Positions 20,501 through 28,585 of a DNA stretch of 64,000 bases are shown piece after piece. Both the position numbers and the translations under genes were made by a program. Below the pieces are notes generated by a model that did not search any database, was not told where the DNA came from, and saw only the letters and a program-made list of their open reading frames with translations. Positions within the stretch are counted from its first letter, which is position 1, and every line of letters begins with the position of its first letter. Source of the stretch: Candidatus Thiodubiliella endoseptemdiera (GTDB taxonomy: Bacteria; Pseudomonadota; Gammaproteobacteria; PS1; Pseudothioglobaceae); NCBI GenBank assembly GCA_013416635.1, contig JACCHT010000001.1, forward strand, positions 124,001-188,000, given 5' to 3'.

Positions 20501-23500
20501 GCACTACTTCTAACCCTACTTATGAAGCAAAAACTGGAGATAGCAATCCTTTTAATGGCATTGATGTGGGAGGTTATTCCACGCCAAACTTGGCTGATAT
20601 TGATGGCGATGGTGATCTAGATTTGGTGATGGGTGAGAGTAATGGCACCCTTAAATACTATCAAAATACAGGCACTACTTCTAACCCTACTTATGAAGCA
20701 AAAACTGGAGATAGTAATCCTTTTAATGGCATTGATGTGGGGTATCTTTCCGCACCAACCCTAGCCGATATTGATGGCGATGGCGACCTAGATTTGGTGG
20801 TGGGTGAGAGGAATGGCACCCTTAAATACTATCAAAATACAGGCACTACTTCTAACCCTGCTTATGAAGCAAAAACTGGAGATGACAATCCTTTTAATGG
20901 CATTAATGTGGGGAATTTTTCCGCACCAACCCTAGCCGATATTGACGGCGATGGCGACCTAGATTTGGTGGTGGGTAAGGATGATGGCACCCTTAAATAT
21001 TATTACAATCAACATCAACAATCTTTTTTTGTAGATGGACAAGCCCCAACTCTAACAACACAAGCTTCGGCCGAATTGGGTGAAACCTCAGACCTGATAC
21101 TTGATTTTAATGAAGACATTCAAGCAGGTAGTACAGGTAGTATTGTTATTAAAGGTAGTGATGATGGAGTAATAGCAACCATTAATATTACTGAGACAAC
21201 TAAATTCAGCATTGCTGGCGATAAACTCACCATTGATGTGTCAGCATTAGGTTTAACTGATAATAAATTAACCCAAGGCAGTTACTATATCACCATGGAT
21301 GCAGGCACAGTAACTGACATAGCGGGTAACGATGCTGCTGCCATTACTAAAGATACTAACCAATGGGTATTTGCAACCAAAGCACTTTCTACCACAATCG
21401 CTTGGATAGGTGCCGATGATAACTACATTAATGATAGTGAAAAAGACGCAACCGCACTCTCAGGCACAGTAGCGGGAGCAGGTACCTTATCTATTACTAA
21501 GATTGAGTTTTTTGAAGGTAGTAATACAGTAGGCACAGCAATAACTTCAGGATTACCAGCTGTTGCAGCTGACGGCACTTGGGCACTCGCACATTCTGCT
21601 ATGCCATCTGAATTAGCCGATGGAAAAACCTACACGGCTGTAGTAACGCTTAGTGATGGCACCAATTCAGCAATTAGCACTAGCACAGCAGTAACTTATG
21701 ACATCATTAACCCAACCCCAATCACGACCAATCCATGGACTTTAAGCGATATTCCAGCAGGACAATCTGCTTTTAAGCTAGGGGATGTTATCAGCCTAAC
21801 ACTGACAATGAGTGAGACCTTGAAACTTAACAACACCACAGGCTCTAAAGTGGTCATTGCAGGCAAAGACTTTGTTTTGGATAAAACTGCCTCTACAACT
21901 GCAGGTGATAAGAAACTGGTGTTTAAATATAGCGTTCAAGCTGGAGATAGCATTGCCGCTACAGACTTTGATATTGACAACCCAACAAGCGATATTACGC
22001 TAAATAATATAACAGATGTCGCAGGTAATGCACCAGTATTTACCGCTGATAGAGTAGTGTTGGCTAAGGTTGGGTATATTGAAAAAATAGGTTTGGGCAA
22101 TAATCCTTTTGAGGGTGTTAATGTTAAGGGGTATTCTGTGCCAACCTTGGCTGATATTGACGGTGATGGCGACCTAGATTTGGTGGTGGGTGAGTTTGAT
22201 GGCACTCTTAAATACTATCAAAATACAGGCACTACTTCTAACCCTGCTTATGAAGCAAAAACTGGAGGCAATAATCCTTTTAATGGCATTGATGTGGGAG
22301 GTTCTTCCACGCCAACCTTGGCTGATATTGACGGTGATGGCGACCTGGATTTGGTGATGGGTGATGAGGATGGCACCCTTAAATACTATCAAAATACAGG
22401 CACTACTTCTAACCCTGCTTATGAAGCAAAAACTGGAGGTAGCAATCCTTTTAATGGCATTGATGTGGGATTTTTTTCCAAACCAACCCTAGCCGATATT
22501 GACGGCGATGGCGACCTAGATTTGGTGGTGGGTGAGAATGATGGCACCCTTAAATACTATCAAAATACAGGCTCTGCTTCTAACCCTGCTTATGAAGCAA
22601 AAACTGGAGGTAGCAATCCTTTTAATGGCATTGATGTGGGGCTTTACTCCAAACCAACCCTAGCCGATATTGACGGCGATGGCGACCTAGATTTGGTGGT
22701 GGGTGAGAGGAATGGCACCCTTAAATACTATCAAAATACAGGCACTACTTCTAACCCTGCTTATGAAGCAAAAACTGGAGGTAGCAATCCTTTTAATGGC
22801 ATTAATGTGGGGAGTTTTTCCGCACCAACCCTAGCCGATATTGACGGCGATGGCGACCTAGATTTGGTAGTGGGTAAGAATGATGGCACCCTTAAATATT
22901 ACTACAATCAACATCAACAATCTTTTTTTGTAGATGGACAAGCGCCAACTCTAACAACACAAGCCAGCGTTATCTTAGAGGAAACCTCAGATTTAGTGCT
23001 TGACTTTAGTGAAAATATTAAAGCAGGTACGGGCAGTATTCTCATCAAGAATAGTAGCGATGTAACAGTAGCAACTATTAATATCGCTAGTGATACAAAT
23101 AAATTCAGCATTGCTGGCGATAAACTCACCATTGATGTGTCAGCATTAGGTTTAACTGATAATAAATTAACCCAAGGCAGTTACTATATCACCATGGATG
23201 CAGGCACAGTAACTGACATAGCGGGTAACGATGCTGCTGCCATTACTAAAGATACTAACCAATGGGTATTTGCAACCAAAGCACTTTTTACCACAATCGC
23301 TTGGATAGGTGCCGATGATAACTACATTAATGATAGTGAAAAAGACGCAACCGCACTCTCAGGCAAAGTAACTGGAATAGGTACTTTAACGATTACCAAA
23401 ATTGAGTTTTTTGAAGGTAGTAATACAGTAGGCACAGCAATAACTTCAGGATTACCAGCTGTTGCAGCTGACGGCACTTGGGCACTCGCACATTCTGCTA

Positions 23501-24456
23501 TGCCATCTGAATTAGCCGGTGGAAAAACCTACACGGCTGTAGTAACGCTTAGTGATGGCACCAATTCAGCAATTAGCACTAGCACAGCAGTAACTTATGA
23601 CACCATTAACCCAACCCCAATCACGACCAATCCATGGACTTTAAGCGATATTCCAGCAGGACAATCTGCTTTTAAGGCAGGCGATGTTATCAGCCTAACA
23701 CTGACAATGAGTGAGACCTTGAAACTTAATAACACCACAGGCTCTAAAGTAGTCATTGCAGGCAAAGACTTTGTTTTGGATAAAACTGCCTCTACAACTG
23801 CAGGTGATAAGAAACTGGTGTTTAAATATAGCGTTCAAGCTGGAGATAGCATTGCCGCTACAGACTTTGATATTGACAACCCAACAAGCGATATTACGCT
23901 AAATAATATAACAGATGTCGCAGGTAATGCACCAGTATTTACCGCTGATAGAGTAGTGCTGGCTAAGACTAAGCTTGAGTATATTGAAAAAACAGGTTCG
24001 GGCAATAATCCTTTTGAGGGTATTGATGTGGGGTATTATTCCACACCAACCTTGGCTGATATTGACGGCGATGGCGACCTAGATTTGGTGGTGGGTGAGA
24101 AGGATGGCACTCTTAAATACTATCAAAATACAAGCTCTACTTCTAACCCTGCTTATGAAGCAAAAACTGGAGATAGTAATCCTTTTAATGGCATTGATGT
24201 GGGATATGCTTCCTCACCAACCCTAGCCGATATTGACGGTGATGGCGACCTGGATTTGGTGATGGGTGCTTATGATGGCACCCTTAAATACTATCAAAAT
24301 ACAGGTACTACTTCTAACCCTGCTTATGAAGCAAAAACTGGAGGTAGCAATCCTTTTAATGGCATTGATGTGGAAAGTGAATCCTCACCAACCCTAGCCG
24401 ATATTGACGGCGATGGCGACCTAGATTTGGTGGTGGGTGAGAGATGGCACCCTTAA
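17599..24456 (+). CDS. Giant type I-secreted Ig/FG-GAP protein B, first 2,285 residues
   Basis: Order by residue: N-terminal cassette of two related domains (5-150 and 170-305, 165-residue offset); Ig-like (about 310-415, KVGTDITYTFTFKDDVTGFD); Ig-like (415-520); SbsA-type Ig (520-630); a GADDNYINDSEK module and a PWTLSDIPAGQSAFKVGD module (635-855); five FG-GAP units. The set SbsA-GADDNYIN-PWTL-five FG-GAP then repeats twice. There is no Sec signal or membrane helix. The FG-GAP loops (DIDGDGDLD) should bind calcium. The frame is lost at 24440, where GAGAGATGGC lacks two bases relative to sister units; the next ORF resumes directly. A complete gene would span 17599-28029, about 3,476 codons. 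Likely an extracellular adhesin or recognition protein (inference). Confidence 0.8.
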   Translation: MPGQTKYFISNTNGFFVNWYSDITGLESHGQALKVSGNSGDDAVYVGQGTKVDATGLTSTGGNDSIYLTGTFNNYEQTLDGNTYTFKRTVTIGGTDYQEEVSFTASNGDRVYFANGFFKIDITGNDGLSNAGVFQKIKFADIDSSSITPTDPLTTQPAIDKGTASEVGTTKVFISDNNGEHITPGVKGSVFKISGNSGNDTVYVAKGTKVDATGLTSTGGNDVVYLTGTFNEYTKQTVVDSTYTFERTVNIGGTDYQEEVSFTASNGDRVYFANGFVKIDITGDDGLLEAGVFKRIISTDIDGSESTPGLGIGLSITDDLAETSIINKAKVGTDITYTFTFKDDVTGFDKNDIEVTGGTKGAFSGSGSVYSLVVSVTDNSTTDLFVGVAKDAAIGGGIGTEYASNSHKVDTVVPSKPISLDLATEDDSGTSNSDNLTNKTSNLTITGSAEVGATIRLYNGTNTTAIGSETVKANGTFSIDISLTQSTTPHSITARATDVAGNESAVSDALAITVDTTTATLTAQAVSVILGESSNLVIDFSENIKAGTGNIVIHKASDNTIVETIAIDNSKISIANDKLTINPTADLTEGTYYIKMASGVITDMAGNVFAGITNLGADTTWAFETKALFTTIAWIGADDNYINDSEKDATALSGTVAGAGTLSITKIEFFEGSNTVGTAITSGLPAVAADGTWTLAHSAMPSELADGKTYTAVVTLSDGTNSAISTSTAVTYDTISPTPITTNPWTLSDIPAGQSAFKVGDVISLTLTMSETLKLNSTTGSKVVIAGKDFVLDKTASTTAGDKKLVFKYSVQAGDSIATTDFDIDNPTSDITLNNITDVAGNAPVFTADRVVLAKTKLEYIEKIGLGNNPFEGIDVGYVSVPILADIDGDGDLDLVVGESNGTLKYYQNTGTTSNPAYEAKTGDSNPFNGIDVGNAATPTLADIDSDGDLDLVVGENNGTLKYYQNTSTTSNPTYEAKTGDSNPFNGIDVGGYSTPNLADIDGDGDLDLVMGESNGTLKYYQNTGTTSNPTYEAKTGDSNPFNGIDVGYLSAPTLADIDGDGDLDLVVGERNGTLKYYQNTGTTSNPAYEAKTGDDNPFNGINVGNFSAPTLADIDGDGDLDLVVGKDDGTLKYYYNQHQQSFFVDGQAPTLTTQASAELGETSDLILDFNEDIQAGSTGSIVIKGSDDGVIATINITETTKFSIAGDKLTIDVSALGLTDNKLTQGSYYITMDAGTVTDIAGNDAAAITKDTNQWVFATKALSTTIAWIGADDNYINDSEKDATALSGTVAGAGTLSITKIEFFEGSNTVGTAITSGLPAVAADGTWALAHSAMPSELADGKTYTAVVTLSDGTNSAISTSTAVTYDIINPTPITTNPWTLSDIPAGQSAFKLGDVISLTLTMSETLKLNNTTGSKVVIAGKDFVLDKTASTTAGDKKLVFKYSVQAGDSIAATDFDIDNPTSDITLNNITDVAGNAPVFTADRVVLAKVGYIEKIGLGNNPFEGVNVKGYSVPTLADIDGDGDLDLVVGEFDGTLKYYQNTGTTSNPAYEAKTGGNNPFNGIDVGGSSTPTLADIDGDGDLDLVMGDEDGTLKYYQNTGTTSNPAYEAKTGGSNPFNGIDVGFFSKPTLADIDGDGDLDLVVGENDGTLKYYQNTGSASNPAYEAKTGGSNPFNGIDVGLYSKPTLADIDGDGDLDLVVGERNGTLKYYQNTGTTSNPAYEAKTGGSNPFNGINVGSFSAPTLADIDGDGDLDLVVGKNDGTLKYYYNQHQQSFFVDGQAPTLTTQASVILEETSDLVLDFSENIKAGTGSILIKNSSDVTVATINIASDTNKFSIAGDKLTIDVSALGLTDNKLTQGSYYITMDAGTVTDIAGNDAAAITKDTNQWVFATKALFTTIAWIGADDNYINDSEKDATALSGKVTGIGTLTITKIEFFEGSNTVGTAITSGLPAVAADGTWALAHSAMPSELAGGKTYTAVVTLSDGTNSAISTSTAVTYDTINPTPITTNPWTLSDIPAGQSAFKAGDVISLTLTMSETLKLNNTTGSKVVIAGKDFVLDKTASTTAGDKKLVFKYSVQAGDSIAATDFDIDNPTSDITLNNITDVAGNAPVFTADRVVLAKTKLEYIEKTGSGNNPFEGIDVGYYSTPTLADIDGDGDLDLVVGEKDGTLKYYQNTSSTSNPAYEAKTGDSNPFNGIDVGYASSPTLADIDGDGDLDLVMGAYDGTLKYYQNTGTTSNPAYEAKTGGSNPFNGIDVESESSPTLADIDGDGDLDLVVGERWHP
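20170..21010 (+). repeat. FG-GAP block B1, five 171-bp units
   Basis: Loops begin about 20251, 20422, 20593, 20764 and 20935 (171 bp, 57 aa). Units are near-identical except at the two residues after DVG, the residue before P, and the two residues after VVGE. Here those read YV-V, NA-T, GY-T, YL-A, NF-A and SN, NN, SN, RN, DD. Confidence 0.9.
22072..22910 (+). repeat. FG-GAP block B2, five 171-bp units
   Basis: Same 57-residue unit. Variable positions read GY-V, GS-T, FF-K, LY-K, SF-A and FD, ED, ND, RN, ND. Confidence 0.9.
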
Positions 24457-24805
24457 ATACTATCAAAATACAGGCACTACTTCTAACCCTGCTTATGAAG
24501 TAAAAACTGGAGGTAGCAATCCTTTTAATGGCATTGATGTGGGGCTTTACTCCAAACCAACCCTAGCCGATATTGATGGCGATGGCGACCTAGATTTGGT
24601 GGTGGGTGAGAAGGATGGCACTCTTAAATACTATCAAAATACAAGCTCTACTTCTAACCCTGCTTATGAAGTAAAAACTGGAGATAGTAATCCTTTTAAT
24701 GGCATTAATGTGGGGAGTTTTTCCGCACCAACCCTAGTCGATATTGACGGCGATGGCGACCTAGATTTGGTGGTGGGTGAGCATGATGGCACCCTTAAAT
24801 ACTAC
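23980..24805 (+). repeat. FG-GAP block B3, five units with a 2-bp loss
   Basis: Same unit. Variable positions read YY-T, YA-S, SE-S, LY-K, SF-A and KD, YD, (lost), KD, HD. The third unit carries the 2-bp loss at about 24440 that breaks the reading frame. Confidence 0.88.
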
Positions 24806-27685
24806 TACAATCAACAACCTGCTTCTGTAGATGGACAAGCCCCAACTCCAACGGCTATTAACTCATGGGCTCTAGGCAATATTCCAGCAGGACAATCTGC
24901 TTTTAAGGTAGGCGATGTTATCAGCCTAACTTTGACAATGAGTGAGACCTTGAAACTTAATAACACCACAGGCTCTAAAGTGGTCATTGCAGGCAAAGAC
25001 TTTGTTTTGGATAAAACCGCCTCTACAACTGCAGGTGATAAGAAACTGGTGTTTAAATATAGCATTCAAGCTGGAGATAGCATTGCCGCTACAGACTTTT
25101 ATATTGACAATCCAACAAGCGATATTACGCTAAATAATATAACAGATGTCGCAGGTAATGCACCAGTATTTACCGCTGATAGAGTAGTGTTGACTAAGCT
25201 TGGGTATATTGAAAAAACAGGTTCGGGCAATAATCCTTTTGAGGGTATTGATGTGGGGGAATTATCTCCACCAACCCTGGCCGATATTGACGGCGATGGC
25301 GACCTAGATTTGGTGATGGGTGAGTTTTATGGCACCCTTAAATACTATCAAAATACAGGCACTACTTCTAACCCTGCTTATGAAGTAAAAACTGGAAACA
25401 GCAATCCTTTTGATGGCATTGATGTGGGGCGTCATTCCGCACCAACCCTAGCCGATATTGACGGCGATGGCGACCTGGATTTGGTGGCGGGTGAGATGTA
25501 TGGCACCCTTAAATACTATCAAAATACAGGCACTACTTCTAACCCTACTTATGAAGTAAAAACTGGAGGTAGCAATCCTTTTAATGGCATTGATGTGGGG
25601 CTTTACTCCAGACCAACCCTAGCCGATATTGACGGCGATGGCGACCTAGATTTGGTGGTGGGTGAGAAGAATGGCACCCTTAAATACTATCAAAATACAG
25701 GCACTACTTCTAACCCTGCTTATGAAGAAAAAACTGGAGATGACAATCCTTTTGATAGCATTGATGTGGGGCTTCGTTCCGTACCAACCCTAGCCGATAT
25801 TGACAGAGATGGCGACCTAGATTTGGTAGTGGGTGAGACTGCTGGCACCCTTAAATACTATCAAAACACAGGCACTACTTCTAACCCTGCTTATGAAGCA
25901 AAAACTGGAGATGACAATCCTTTTAATGGCATTGATGTGGGGGATTATTCCTTACCAACCCTAGCCGATATTGATGGTGATGGCGACCTAGATTTGGTAG
26001 TGGGTGAGAAGAATGGCACCCTTAAATATTATTACAATCAACAATCTTTTTTTGTAGATGGACAAGCCCCAACTCCAACGGCTAACTCATGGACTCTAAG
26101 CAATATTCCAGCAGGACAATCTGCTTTTAAGGTAGGCGATGTTATCAGCCTAACTTTGACAATGAGTGAGACCTTGAAACTTAATAACACCACAGGCTCT
26201 AAAGTGGTCATTGCAGGCAAAGACTTTGTTTTGGATAAAACCGCCTCTACAACTGCAGGTGATAAGAAACTGGTGTTTAAATATAGCGTTCAAGCTGGAG
26301 ATAGCATTGCCGCTACAGACTTTTATATTGACAATCCAACAAGCGATATTACGCTAAATAATATAACAAATGTCGCAGGTAATGCACCAGTATTTACCGC
26401 TGATAGAGTAGTGTTGGCTAAGGTTGAGTATATTGAAAAAACAGGTTCGGGCAATAATCCTTTTGAGGGTATTGATGTGGGGTATTATTCCACACCAACC
26501 TTGGCTGATATTGACGGTGATGGCGACCTGGATTTGGTGGTGGGTGAGATTAATGGCACTCTTAAATACTATCAAAATACAAGCTCTACTTCTAACCCTG
26601 CTTATGAAGTAAAAACTGGAGGTAGCAATCCTTTTTATGGCATTGATATGGGAGGTTCTTCCACGCCAACCTTGGCTGATATTGACGGCGATGGCGACCT
26701 GGATTTGGTGGTGGGTGAGATGTATGGTACCCTTAAATACTATCAAAATACAGGCACTACTTCTAACCCTGCTTATGAAGTAAAAACTGGAGATAGCAAT
26801 CCTTTTAATGGCATTGATGTGGGGAATCTTTCCGCACCAACCCTAGCCGATATTGACGGCGATGACGACCTAGATTTGGTGGTGGGTGAGAGTGATGGTA
26901 CCCTTAAATACTATCAAAATACAGGCACTACTTCTAACCCTGCTTATGAAGCAAAAACTGGAGATGACAATCCTTTTAATGGCATTGATGTGGGAGGTTC
27001 TTCCTCACCAATCCTAGTCGATATTGACGGCGATGGCGACCTAGATTTGGTGGTGGGTGAGTATTATGGCACCCTTAAATACTATCAAAATACAGGCACT
27101 ACTTCTAACCCTGCTTATGAAGCAAAAACTGGAGATAGTAATCCTTTTAATGGCATTGATGTGGGGGATTGTTCCTTACCAACCCTAGCCGATATTGATG
27201 GTGATGGCGACCTAGATTTGGTAGTGGGTGAGAAGAATGGCACCCTTAAATATTATTACAATCAACAATCTTTTTTTGTAGATGGGCAAGTTCCAACCTT
27301 TACAGAAAAAACCAGCGATACCAATGTCTTAGGCGAGCCTTCAAATCTAGTAATTGAGTTTTCTGAAAACATCAAAACAAATGGTGGCACTGTTGAAATC
27401 TGGAATAGTGCAGAAAAAGTTGCAACTATTAGCATTACTAATGCTAATATTAGCAACACAACACTCACTCTTAACCCAAGTAGTTTAACTTCAGGTGTTT
27501 ATTACATCAAAATGGCATCAGGCGTTATAACTGACACCTCGGTAATGATTTTTGCAGGTATTGTAATACCTCAGGTAAAACTTGGGCATTTGCATAAATT
27601 TTATATCGGCACCGATAACGCCGATACTATAACGGGTAGTGCAGGTGACGATACTATAAATGGCGGTGCAGCAACGATACTATAA
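24437..27685 (+). CDS. Giant protein B, continuation (1,082 residues)
   Basis: Continues B after the 2-bp loss: the last two units of block B3, a PWTL-type Ig module, block B4, another PWTL-type module, block B5, an Ig-like module (VLGEPSNLVIEFSENIKTNG), and the first RTX-like nonapeptide (GSAGDDTINGGA). Its first residues (MRDGTLKYY...) are the middle of an FG-GAP unit, so this is not an independent gene start. The frame is lost again at about 27670 by one base in a repeated GGCAACGATACT motif. Confidence 0.75.
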   Translation: MRDGTLKYYQNTGTTSNPAYEVKTGGSNPFNGIDVGLYSKPTLADIDGDGDLDLVVGEKDGTLKYYQNTSSTSNPAYEVKTGDSNPFNGINVGSFSAPTLVDIDGDGDLDLVVGEHDGTLKYYYNQQPASVDGQAPTPTAINSWALGNIPAGQSAFKVGDVISLTLTMSETLKLNNTTGSKVVIAGKDFVLDKTASTTAGDKKLVFKYSIQAGDSIAATDFYIDNPTSDITLNNITDVAGNAPVFTADRVVLTKLGYIEKTGSGNNPFEGIDVGELSPPTLADIDGDGDLDLVMGEFYGTLKYYQNTGTTSNPAYEVKTGNSNPFDGIDVGRHSAPTLADIDGDGDLDLVAGEMYGTLKYYQNTGTTSNPTYEVKTGGSNPFNGIDVGLYSRPTLADIDGDGDLDLVVGEKNGTLKYYQNTGTTSNPAYEEKTGDDNPFDSIDVGLRSVPTLADIDRDGDLDLVVGETAGTLKYYQNTGTTSNPAYEAKTGDDNPFNGIDVGDYSLPTLADIDGDGDLDLVVGEKNGTLKYYYNQQSFFVDGQAPTPTANSWTLSNIPAGQSAFKVGDVISLTLTMSETLKLNNTTGSKVVIAGKDFVLDKTASTTAGDKKLVFKYSVQAGDSIAATDFYIDNPTSDITLNNITNVAGNAPVFTADRVVLAKVEYIEKTGSGNNPFEGIDVGYYSTPTLADIDGDGDLDLVVGEINGTLKYYQNTSSTSNPAYEVKTGGSNPFYGIDMGGSSTPTLADIDGDGDLDLVVGEMYGTLKYYQNTGTTSNPAYEVKTGDSNPFNGIDVGNLSAPTLADIDGDDDLDLVVGESDGTLKYYQNTGTTSNPAYEAKTGDDNPFNGIDVGGSSSPILVDIDGDGDLDLVVGEYYGTLKYYQNTGTTSNPAYEAKTGDSNPFNGIDVGDCSLPTLADIDGDGDLDLVVGEKNGTLKYYYNQQSFFVDGQVPTFTEKTSDTNVLGEPSNLVIEFSENIKTNGGTVEIWNSAEKVATISITNANISNTTLTLNPSSLTSGVYYIKMASGVITDTSVMIFAGIVIPQVKLGHLHKFYIGTDNADTITGSAGDDTINGGAATIL
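25203..26043 (+). repeat. FG-GAP block B4, five 171-bp units
   Basis: Loops begin about 25280, 25451, 25622, 25793 and 25964. Variable positions read EL-P, RH-A, LY-R, LR-V, DY-L and FY, MY, KN, TA, KN. Confidence 0.9.
26427..27267 (+). repeat. FG-GAP block B5, five 171-bp units
   Basis: Same unit. Variable positions read YY-T, GS-T, NL-A, GS-S, DC-L and IN, MY, SD, YY, KN. Confidence 0.9.
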
Positions 27686-28029
27686 ATGGCGGTGCAGGCA
27701 GTGATATTTTTGTTTATGCAAGTACAGATAATGGCGAAGACACCATAACTGGCTTCATATTTGGTGCTGGTGGTGATAAATTAGATTTAAAGATTTTATT
27801 ACCGCTAGTGGCACTAAAGCGACACTTTTTGCTAATATTGATAAATATATTACAGTGTCAGATACTGGCACTGCAGGTAGTCCAAACTAACGATTGATGC
27901 TGATGGCACGGTTACAGATGATGTTGCTGATTTTATCAATCTACAAGGGGTTTCTGGTATTGGGGCTCCTCTACTCCTGACACAGTTGCATTAGGGCACT
28001 TTATAACTGATAATCTTATTCTTGTATAA
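27600..28029 (+). pseudogene. Giant protein B C-terminal type I secretion region, in shifted frames
   Basis: Across three or four one-base shifts the sequence reads as an RTX-like stretch (GSAGDDTINGGAGNDTINGG), then SDIFVYASTDNGEDTITGF, GGDKLDLKDFI, TLTIDADGT and a terminal ITDNLILV before the TAA at 28027-28029. This is the C-terminal target domain found on type I secretion substrates. Indels needed are near 27670, 27790, 27885 and 27970. Either the tail is decaying or the bases are wrong here. No HlyB/HlyD/TolC-type exporter is present in the window. Confidence 0.7.
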
Positions 28030-28050
28030 AGACTCATAAGAACACCATAA

Positions 28051-28085
28051 AACAAAAACCCGCCTTATTTAGGCGGGTTTTTTAT
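28051..28085 (+). terminator. Terminator after giant gene B
   Basis: AAAAACCCGCC ... GGCGGGTTTTTT hairpin about 22 bp after the gene B stop; homologous to the hairpin after gene A. Confidence 0.87.
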
Positions 28086-28139
28086 GGAAAAATATCAATT
28101 TTTGCAATCTGTTAAATGTTGTATGCGACTAAATATTTA

Positions 28140-28300
28140 GAGACCTTTGCATAAATATGAATAATCATCAAAACGCCATCTTTCATCAAATTACAAACTT
28201 TTTAAAAACACCCTTAGCCCTGCTAGGAGTGGATTTAAAAAATTTCCAATTTAATAAAATCTGTCATTTTGCTAATCATCCCTATTTATGCAAAGGTCTC
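28140..28300 (+). mobile_element. 161-bp MITE, copy 2
   Basis: Looks identical to copy 1. Target duplication ATTTA at 28135-28139 and 28301-28305. Confidence 0.93.
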
Positions 28301-28302
28301 AT

Positions 28303-28410
28303 TTAATTAAACTGATGTTTATAGAGTGATGCATACTCGCCATCAGCATCTAGTAGTGCCTGATGTGAACCTTGCTCAATAATCTTACCTTGTCGTAGCG
28401 TTAATAGGGT
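28303..28410 (-). pseudogene. C-terminal scrap of an ABC exporter ATPase
   Basis: Minus-strand translation reads TLLTLRQGKIIEQGS, HQALLDADGEYASLY and KHQFN-stop. This is the typical C-terminus of MsbA/HlyB-type exporters (family pattern GKIVEQGTHxELLxxxGxYAxLYxxQF). Only about 36 codons remain. The MITE copy 2 target duplication covers its stop codon. It could derive from a lipid or type I exporter; the fragment is too short to tell. Confidence 0.6.
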
Positions 28411-28466
28411 TTTTTTGTAGATTTAGGTATAGTCTCCTAGTTTTATATCAATCCGAATAAACCTCA

Positions 28467-28580
28467 ATGAGTTCAGAATTATATTAAGCAGCACTTGGCT
28501 ATGACAAAGGCAAGCGACCAGGAAAGTTGGTGGTTACTTCGCATAAATCTCTAGAAATCAAAGAGGATTTAAGTCAAGGG
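28467..28580 (+). pseudogene. Possible N-terminal scrap of a malic enzyme
   Basis: Reads MSSELY, an in-frame stop, AALGYDKGKRPGKLVVTSHK and SLEIKEDLSQG. The pattern AALxY...PGKLxVxxxKxLxxxxDL resembles the start of NAD(P)-dependent malic enzymes (MaeB type). The match is short and includes a stop codon; low confidence. Confidence 0.3.
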
Positions 28581-28585
28581 TAGCA

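Noticed and set aside
24430-24456. Phase-variable slippage tract in giant gene B
   Set aside because: The break is a 2-bp loss in GAGAGATGGC with no long homopolymer or short tandem repeat; sequence error or simple mutation is likelier.
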